Positions 58,501-64,000 of a stretch of DNA of 64,000 nucleotides are shown in pieces (the first letter of the stretch is position 1; every line of letters starts with the position of its first letter). The notes beneath the pieces are model-generated. The model was not told the origin of the DNA. It saw nothing but the letters and a program-made list of their open reading frames with translations, and searched no databases. This stretch comes from Pyrenochaeta sp. MPI-SDFR-AT-0127 (taxonomy: Eukaryota > Ascomycota > Dothideomycetes > Pleosporales > Cucurbitariaceae), in the NCBI GenBank assembly GCA_020747015.1, contig JAGTJM010000021.1:434001-498000 (forward strand), given 5' to 3'. A program made the position numbers and the translations under genes.

Positions 58501-59481
58501 GTTGGTAACAACTCCAAGAGCCCACCCACCCTCGACTCCGTCGTTCTTCACAAGCACGTATTCTCTACCTCTCTCGCCCACCACCCGGTTCGAGCCACCA
58601 GCACCAAATGCATCGTCGTTCATGCCGTTGAGGTTCATCAAGCGTTGTGTAAGGTCATTGCGTTCCCGCACGCGCTCGATCTGAAATTTAGAGAAAGCCA
58701 TTCTGTCCGGAAACATCGCGTCCAGCTGCTCCTTGGAGTGGCCCATCCTCAGCCGACTTCTCAATCTAGCTGCATTCAAAATATTGTATCGATCGGCGGC
58801 CGGCAAACTCTGGAAGAAGTAGCCATCAAAGTCAATCTTAGAGAAATCGTAGACATTGATATCTTCGCCTCTATCGAAAAGTCGCGCATATTCCTCCAGC
58901 TCCTCGATAGACATGACCCTGGGATCATTCATGCCACCCATCTCGTTCAATGAAACACCGAGATCTGGCAAATGATATTGATCCTTCCTCTTGAACGTAC
59001 GATTTTGTGTACGCTCTTGCTGTGTTTGCAAGATCTCCTCTGCGTAGACCAGATTGTCCGGTATCTCCTCTTCTTGTTCTACCCGGGGGTGTCTTGCAGC
59101 CTGTTTCCTCTTCTTTTCCTCCTCCTCGGCAGCCCTCTGCATTTGTATTGCTAGAAGCTTCGCAGCGGTTCGAACGGCATCCTCTCGTCTGCCCTCGCGT
59201 CGCGATTTGCGGTTGCTGATCGTCTGTCGCTTGAGCGCCGGCGCGCCACCGTCGAAGACGAAGACAGGCTTGATGCCTATAAACAGTAGCTTGCATACTC
59301 GGCGAAAGAAGCCAACGATATGGCTGTTCCGTAGCGCATTGCCTTCCTTGTCGCGCACGGCTTTCAGGAACTGGTAGATCCAGATGGAGGCATCAACTGC
59401 AAGTCGCTTCTTGTTCAGCGTTTCAATCTTGATAGGCCGCGCGCAGGGCTGCAAGACAGTCCAGAGGCCAGTGACACCCAT
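55585..59481 (-). CDS. RAD2: XPG/Rad2-family DNA repair endonuclease (Rad2/Rad13/ERCC5)
   Basis: A single exon of 1298 residues. The N region (1-100) has MGVTGLW and the catalytic Asp30 (AVDAS) and Asp77 (FVFDGG). The I region near 945-1045 carries MEAEAQCAEL (acidic residues 957 and 959), TDDSDTFLFG (977-985) and the helix-hairpin-helix block GSDYTTGIPGIGPVTALE. Between them lies a ~700-residue acidic spacer with several 'EFEDVPI' repeats, typical of this family and used to contact TFIIH. A PCNA-binding PIP box (QANITRFF, 1161-1168) follows, and the C-terminus is Lys-rich (nuclear localisation). It makes the 3' incision in nucleotide excision repair. It lies downstream of the patatin-like gene, same strand, 410 bp apart. 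Confidence 0.97.
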   Translation of the reverse strand: MGVTGLWTVLQPCARPIKIETLNKKRLAVDASIWIYQFLKAVRDKEGNALRNSHIVGFFRRVCKLLFIGIKPVFVFDGGAPALKRQTISNRKSRREGRREDAVRTAAKLLAIQMQRAAEEEEKKRKQAARHPRVEQEEEIPDNLVYAEEILQTQQERTQNRTFKRKDQYHLPDLGVSLNEMGGMNDPRVMSIEELEEYARLFDRGEDINVYDFSKIDFDGYFFQSLPAADRYNILNAARLRSRLRMGHSKEQLDAMFPDRMAFSKFQIERVRERNDLTQRLMNLNGMNDDAFGAGGSNRVVGERGREYVLVKNDGVEGGWALGVVTNKDEGKAHKPIDIDLPVRAPVEEEEWDDEEDFEDVPIEGLNRLPKPKPGLSAQDKESREFIANELATRRRQFYKSRKDKPAQRRPRKAAPVNQDPESLFLAEDDADEDWENVPINGADVEAAGDDVEDEQLQQAIALSMQPADQVTSAESDDDPVREVFQQKRAADTNPFAGTKASGMAIAKLANQRSSKIAPKGPFEGSDSEDDMDLQSALVESRKSKRPVKPRPSSPKLSVQTPPSTAKPMPKPLNASGFDGPLPFEKLNLGSSILGKKKMQKLESDTAGGFEKTYGQDKEAARPLPPWFNGQRDIGQDLDAQRREEKQEWARAKEEDKEQFQFQELPRLRKQETKEIIDVDATPIHSQKQVITLESDSENDLPMEDVATESTQMKMGDLSDKMRAEPPNPLSPHQKSPPRQDPTLLKKAPFADDSEDEPIDWSESEPEGHKDVQREEKSAEEAPGPLRKPSKSPSEEFEDVPMQSEVASAPEAQKSPSPEFEDVPIHIEHPRRPRRDSTPAELEGPEDLLKPIAPYSGVPDENVPFEDPGNESDQYSDPEDAELFASLAAEAEEHARFAQELNNNTTARINFDEELKQLRAQQKKDRRDADEVTQTMISECQHLLSLFGLPYITAPMEAEAQCAELVSLGLVDGIVTDDSDTFLFGGTRVYKNMFNAAKYVECYLAQDLTSEFSLTREKLIAIAQLLGSDYTTGIPGIGPVTALEILSEFSDLQGFREWWDGVQNNKIPKDADSKSPFRRRFRRGHATKLFLPVAFPDERVADAYLHPEVDSDPEPFQWGVPDLAALRTFLSTQIGWSWERTDEVLVPVIRDMNRREKEGTQANITRFFEGSVGAGAFAPRAKNGGGGSGPSGKKKGTSAAGKRLGAALTRLAQRDDAKGGVDDGEDDSDEVVSDAAAEPVGNVPTNGTGRKKRKVTSKAASVSAEDEAYAAEDDEGDDLYKEPMKKKPKKTRKGKAVA

Positions 59482-59891
59482 GGTGGCGCTCTAGGGATGC
59501 AGTCCATCGACCTGGGTAGGCTGCGAGTGTCGTGGTTGTGATTACTGTTGAACGGCACCACAGCTGGCTGCCTTGTGACTTCGCGTCAACTGCGTGTCAT
59601 CGATGACGTGAGACGTGAATGCCAAGCCTGACCATTCTTTGACCAAAAACAAACGGATTCTGGACTGGACAGATGAGGCAGACTGGGTTTCTCAAGTTTG
59701 GCATGATAGTCTCAGTAGTATTGGCATTTTATATGCCATTACAAAAATACAATCTTGGTCTGGCGAAATTCTAATCTGAATGCCCACGTGGCCCAGAGTG
59801 AAAAGTATGGACCTGGATATGCAATGATAACAACAATCTACAGAATTCGTCTGTCTTATCCCAGTCTAGCGGCGACATTCTGTACTTCGTC
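59482..59891. other. Promoter of RAD2 and 3' flank of the patatin-like gene
   Basis: A 410-bp spacer with no ORF of note. It must hold the RAD2 promoter at its left side and the terminator of the gene at 59892 on its right. Confidence 0.5.
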
Positions 59892-62450
59892 CTAATCCTC
59901 CTCATCATCACCAAAGTCCGCAGTCTCCCCGTAGTCCTCAAGGCCTTCTGCACCAGCGCCCACATCGCCGAATGAGCCGCCTTCGTGGTACTGGCCTTGT
60001 CTTGACCCGTTTCCGAATTCTTCATCAGAATCGGAATCTTCGTCGTCTATGACAACCCTACTCTGCCTCCTTTCTGCCTGCAAATCGCTCAATTCTTTCT
60101 GCGGGCGAAGCTCGAACATCGAGTTGGGGCGGTCGTGGCTGTATGGCGAAGGTCGAGTGCGTGAGTGGGCACGGGGAGAGTTGATAGCCGAAGAGTTTGC
60201 CGTAGCTTGTGGTGATATGGCCGACCACCATCCACTTAGTCGTTTGGAGAGCGAAGGACTATCAGGAACACCTGACTGCTTCCCCGTGTGGTCAGTCACC
60301 AGTTTGGTCAGTGACCCCTTCTTGTTTCTGCGAGTGAAATTGAAGCCCAAAGGAAGGGTCACAGGTGATCCTGGCCTTGATAGCCCTGCTGAGGATGAAG
60401 AGTCAGAACCAGACATTGGGTATTGAGCACCTTCGTCTAGGCTGTTGCTCTTTGTGCGCTTTAGGAGGCCGCGTAGATCGTCCTCTGAGAGAATGTTGAC
60501 TAGTTCTCCATCGCGGGTGCCGCGAGGCCGGTATTGACGCCTTCCTTGCTGGATGACATTTTCAAGCTTTGCACGATTGGCGATGAACTTGAGTTTGGGA
60601 AACGCAGACTGCTGGCCAACATGGATCATACGTGCAAGGCGCTGAGGCGTTGGGTCAGAGAGAATATAGATGAAGTCGGAGGGAATAGATTTTGGCCAAA
60701 TAGTGATTGTGCCGCTGAATCGCTGTAGCCAGAGTTCGCTCCAATCCTGACCGAGCGGACGTGGCAGCAGCTCAAGGTGCCGGAGGACTTTCAGCCACTT
60801 GAGAAGGTCAAGTTTGAGGTATTGCTCAGTAGCTGAGCCTATGAAGCCACCTCTCCACCCGCGCCCTCGTCGATGAGTGACTGGTCGACCGACCGAACCA
60901 CGCGACGAGAAGAAAAAGATGTTTATATGTGGGTTGACTTGGCTCACAATCGAGAAGCGAACGTTGAAATGGAGGTTCAACGCTTTCAGTGGAATGTCTG
61001 TTCTTAAACTCCCATCTTTCCATCTGTGGCCAAACGAGTATGGCGACAACGTGCCGTTTCTATTTTTCTTCATGAGCACGACTGGATTAAGGATCCCAGG
61101 AACTGCGGCTGACGCCAGGACTGCAGACCAGATGACACAGTCAGGAGCCGTTATATAATTTGCTAGGATGGTCGGTGAGTGTGGGTCGGACGGAACACAA
61201 GAGACGTTCAATATACGGCCGGTTCGTATATATGCTTCCCTGAAGGTCATGCTGCCACGGGTCATCCAGGCGCATCTCTTTGCCCAATCAATGCTATCGA
61301 ATCGCGCACCAGTTGTGTACCATCTTTTGAGCCAGGTCAGTGTGTCATCGTGACAAGCTGTTATACGATGGGCAAGAGCCGGTACGAGTAGCTTCTTCAG
61401 CTCTTCATCGGTCCTTGTGCATAGCAGTGCTGCTACGAGTGCTCCACCCGAGGTCCCAGTGATGACTTCTGGCAGTAATTCGGCGTCCATAAGAGCCTTT
61501 GCAACGCCGAAATGGTAGTATGCAAAAGTCGCCCCTCCAGACAAGCACAGCGCAGTCCGTCCGAAGTTACTACCTAAGTGTTTGAACAACGCTCGTTTGG
61601 CCTCGGCATCGAGTTGTGTCGTTCTCAGGAGGAAGGAGAGTGAAGCCTCTGCCTCATTGATGAAGTTCTGAACAAGATCCTTGGTTCCATAGTAGGTCTC
61701 GCTGTACAGCCGAGGATTTTCGAAGCCTACAAAATTGTTTTTGACGCAGGCTTCCAAGAGCACCCGCAAGTCTTCAACCGCAGTGTGTTGGCCTTCAGAT
61801 CCCTTTGCGGCTGACCTCCCATTCTCATCGGACTCTGCCCTTTGCCGCAACTTCAGCATTTGCTCGTGCACTCTCTTCAACGACTTGCTGTCGTAGTAGG
61901 CGAAATCAGCCTTCTCCTTCCACGAGTCATTGCCCAAATATGCGTCTATCTCTTTTGCGCCTCGTATCCAGTCTTCATATGATGTCGCATCTTGAAGACG
62001 CTGCCGCAGCCTCTGTCTTGTGCCCCGCCAAGTGACCCAATGCTCGTAGAGGTAAATGTAGAATCGTGTGAGGACGTAGGCTATGCTGAGGAACAGCAGC
62101 CATCCAAGGACTACGAGGAGCAGCGGCCATTTGAGCAGCACATAAACGAAGCCTTCGCGTGTCTCATCCTTTCCCCGTCGTGGGGGCGTCTTGCTCTTCT
62201 TCCGCCGCCGCACTCGCTGGTGAATGGGGCGCCAATCGCTGAGGGCTGTGATGAACGTGCGGGGTTCTGGTAGGGGAGAGGTAAGGTCTTCGGTCGAGGG
62301 GGAGTTATCTGGTGCAGCCAGGGCTTTTGCAAATTCGACAAAGTCGTCTTCATTGACAAAGTCGTTGTCGAAATCGGGGAGCAAGGTGAAGTCGAAGGCC
62401 GACACCGAGTCGGGCGCAGGGCCATCAGTCTCTTTCTTAACGTCAGCCAT
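59892..62450 (-). CDS. Patatin-like phospholipase / triacylglycerol lipase with DUF3336
   Basis: A single exon of 852 residues. After a disordered acidic start comes a strong hydrophobic segment (about 105-130, LLKWPLLLVVLGWLLFLSIAYVL-type) that should anchor it in ER or lipid-droplet membrane. The DUF3336 region (about 135-300) precedes the patatin core. The oxyanion loop is CLSGGATFAYYHFG, the nucleophile elbow GTSGG has Ser334, and the catalytic Asp479 sits in DGSLRTD. The C-terminal ~200 residues are Ser/Arg-rich and end in an acidic GDDEED. This matches the yeast Tgl3/Tgl4/Tgl5 type and the related filamentous-fungal group. The expected reaction is hydrolysis of ester bonds in storage lipids or phospholipids. 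Head-to-head with QRI7. Confidence 0.93.
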   Translation of the reverse strand: MADVKKETDGPAPDSVSAFDFTLLPDFDNDFVNEDDFVEFAKALAAPDNSPSTEDLTSPLPEPRTFITALSDWRPIHQRVRRRKKSKTPPRRGKDETREGFVYVLLKWPLLLVVLGWLLFLSIAYVLTRFYIYLYEHWVTWRGTRQRLRQRLQDATSYEDWIRGAKEIDAYLGNDSWKEKADFAYYDSKSLKRVHEQMLKLRQRAESDENGRSAAKGSEGQHTAVEDLRVLLEACVKNNFVGFENPRLYSETYYGTKDLVQNFINEAEASLSFLLRTTQLDAEAKRALFKHLGSNFGRTALCLSGGATFAYYHFGVAKALMDAELLPEVITGTSGGALVAALLCTRTDEELKKLLVPALAHRITACHDDTLTWLKRWYTTGARFDSIDWAKRCAWMTRGSMTFREAYIRTGRILNVSCVPSDPHSPTILANYITAPDCVIWSAVLASAAVPGILNPVVLMKKNRNGTLSPYSFGHRWKDGSLRTDIPLKALNLHFNVRFSIVSQVNPHINIFFFSSRGSVGRPVTHRRGRGWRGGFIGSATEQYLKLDLLKWLKVLRHLELLPRPLGQDWSELWLQRFSGTITIWPKSIPSDFIYILSDPTPQRLARMIHVGQQSAFPKLKFIANRAKLENVIQQGRRQYRPRGTRDGELVNILSEDDLRGLLKRTKSNSLDEGAQYPMSGSDSSSSAGLSRPGSPVTLPLGFNFTRRNKKGSLTKLVTDHTGKQSGVPDSPSLSKRLSGWWSAISPQATANSSAINSPRAHSRTRPSPYSHDRPNSMFELRPQKELSDLQAERRQSRVVIDDEDSDSDEEFGNGSRQGQYHEGGSFGDVGAGAEGLEDYGETADFGDDEED

Positions 62451-62711
62451 GTAGTAGATACCGTGAAGAAGAATGTCGCATCATCGAGGGGCAAGGAGCC
62501 TATGGAATTGGATACAGCAAGCGTTGGCGGTGGAATGTTGATGCTGATGGGCTGTCCTGGCCTGTCCTGGCGCATGTGAGACATACGTCACGTCTGGACC
62601 CTCGATCGGCGGTTTTTTGGAGCCTCAACTGCGCCGAACCATCTAGGTCTTGACGACGCGAACGCGTATTGTCCCATCCCGCCACCAACGTCGACGCCCT
62701 CTGTGCGAGCC
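62451..62711. promoter_or_regulatory. Bidirectional promoter, patatin-like lipase / QRI7
   Basis: Only 261 bp separate two divergent start codons, so promoter elements are likely shared or overlapping. A short tandem duplication (two copies of GGCCTGTCCT, about 62558-62577) lies in it. No TATA box is evident. Confidence 0.5.
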
Positions 62712-64000
62712 ATGCGGCCTTGCCCTGCCGAAGTTAAAGCCGCCCTGCGATGGTCGCGTCGGCCACCCTGTATCGTCAGCCGCCGAGGCCTGATGACACT
62801 CGCCATCGAGACATCCTGCGATGATACGTCCGTCGCAGTTCTGGAAACAGGCGTCCAGAAGGGCTTGAAAGTTGCACGCTTACACTTTCATAAGAAGGTT
62901 ACATCAGACAACTCGGCATTCCAGGGCGTTCATCCGCTCGTATCTCTCCAGTCCCATCAGGAGAATCTAGCAAGCCTCGTAGCTCAAGCGATTGATCATC
63001 TTCCTTTAAGTGAATGGGGCCACTCTGTCAAAGACCAGCCCTCGGAGAAGGGTGAGATGGGCACAGCAGCAGACATAGCAACAAGGAGAATTCCAGACTT
63101 CATCACCGTCACTCGAGGCCCGGGCATGAGGAGCAACCTGTTCACTGGGCTCGACACGGCGAAAGGGCTCGCTGTAGCATGGCAGGTACCGAGAAGCCAT
63201 ACCACCGCACCAGGGACCCAGCTGAGCATTTATTTAGAAGCCTCTAGTGGGAGTCCATCATATGCATGCCCACGCCTTGACCCCACGGCTAGTCGGCGCC
63301 CTTGAAGCCTACTCTCCTTCTTATTTTCCTGCGGATCCACTCAAGAACGAAAGTGGATCTAGTTCCCTCGACTTTCCGTTCTTGTCGCTCCTTGCATCGG
63401 GCGGCCACACTTTGCTGATACATTCAGCGTCGCTGACTGACCACCACGTGTTGGGGAGTACCAACGATATCGCCATCGGAGAATGTCTTGACAAAGCGGC
63501 ACGTGCAATTCTTCCCGCAGAAATACTACAGGCAACAAAGAGCACCATGTATGGATCTCTTCTGGAAACATTTGCTTTTGGTGATATATGGAGTCGCGAC
63601 AAAAGACAACAGACAGAAAAACAAGCAGAGAGCCAGAGTAAAACCCAGGAAGGCAAGGGCTCTTCATGGTTCTCAGCTTTGTTGCCTCCTACATCTGTCT
63701 CGCGAGCAAATGCTCACAGATTTACCGCGAAAGAATACCTGGAAAAACAGGGACACGATCACTCATGGTACACAGTGCCTTCAAATTATGAAGAAGCAAC
63801 ACGGAGAAGCACGACCACATGGGGTTGGGGTTTCAATCAGCCCTTGACCAAATCTGCTGGTGGGGCTAAGATCAACAGCTTCGAGATGAGCTTCTCTGGG
63901 TTGATGACAGCCGTTGAACGTGTTGCACGATATGGAATGGATCCGGCTACCAGAAAGCTCAACAAGGCGGAGAGAGCCTCCGATGAAATTAGTATCGAGG
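62712..64000 (+). CDS. QRI7: Mitochondrial tRNA N6-adenosine threonylcarbamoyltransferase (Qri7/OSGEPL1), cut by window end
   Basis: Exon 1 is 62712-63185 (158 codons); exon 2 starts at 63238 and stays open to base 64000, so the C-terminus is missing. The start is the ATG at 62712, because the codon further upstream in frame is GTG. The leader is Arg-rich with no acid except one Glu, a likely mitochondrial presequence. The Kae1/TsaD family signatures are LAIETSCDDTSVAVL, VTRGPGMRSNLFTGL and, across the intron junction, KPLVGVHHMHAHALTPRLV with the HxxxH metal site (His166, His170). SLLASGGHT and GECLDKAAR follow. The enzyme transfers threonylcarbamoyl to A37 of mitochondrial tRNAs reading ANN codons. 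Confidence 0.96.

Noticed and set aside
1..64000. A biosynthetic gene cluster or CRISPR-like array
   Set aside because: No polyketide synthase, NRPS or terpene synthase and no cluster of tailoring enzymes is present. The acyl-CoA synthetase and Met1 are housekeeping types. No regularly spaced repeats were seen.

Overview
This is nuclear DNA from a filamentous ascomycete (Pezizomycotina, most likely Dothideomycetes; the class is my inference from the gene families and I did no phylogeny). Genes lie on both strands. Introns are short (roughly 48-80 nt) with GT...AG ends, and promoters often carry pyrimidine-rich leaders. Family members typical of this group are present: Sur7/PalI, DUF3433, HET, a patatin with an upstream membrane segment, and kinesin-5 with a BimC box. 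I see 22 supported or candidate protein genes and no convincing tRNA or rRNA gene. Splice sites were assigned by eye from frame continuity, consensus GT/AG ends and family expectations.

Left part, 1-31.6 kb, mostly conserved housekeeping genes. In order: the 3' end of an unknown gene; a Sur7-family eisosome membrane protein (-); the RAVE subunit Rav2/Rogdi (+); the siroheme enzyme Met1 (+); a DUF3433 multi-span membrane protein (-); a tandem pair of cysteine-rich single-pass membrane proteins (+,+); a cyclic-nucleotide phosphodiesterase with an unusual N-terminus (+); mitochondrial isoleucyl-tRNA synthetase (-); a PHAF1/UPF0183 protein (-); and kinesin-5 (+).

Middle part, 31.6-50.4 kb, looks like an accessory island. 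Gene density is low and there are several AT-rich, probably decayed blocks. There is a ~407-bp element with near-perfect terminal inverted repeats (32424-32830). The genes belong to rapidly evolving families: an AIM9-like kinase with a newly deduced mitochondrial leader exon, a seven-finger C2H2 protein, a HET-domain protein, an F-box-like/ankyrin protein, a polytopic membrane protein and one weak hypothetical gene.

Right part, 50.4-64 kb, returns to conserved genes: an unrecognised basic nuclear-type protein (-), a FAT1-like very-long-chain acyl-CoA synthetase (+), the XPG/Rad2 repair nuclease (-), a patatin-like lipase (-), and the 5' part of the mitochondrial tRNA t6A enzyme Qri7 (+), cut by the window end.

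The genes do not form one pathway. The observations most worth a second look are the tandem cysteine-rich membrane proteins, each built from two copies of a six-cysteine module; the receiver-like N-terminus of the phosphodiesterase; the inverted-repeat element; and the HET/ankyrin/kinase island.
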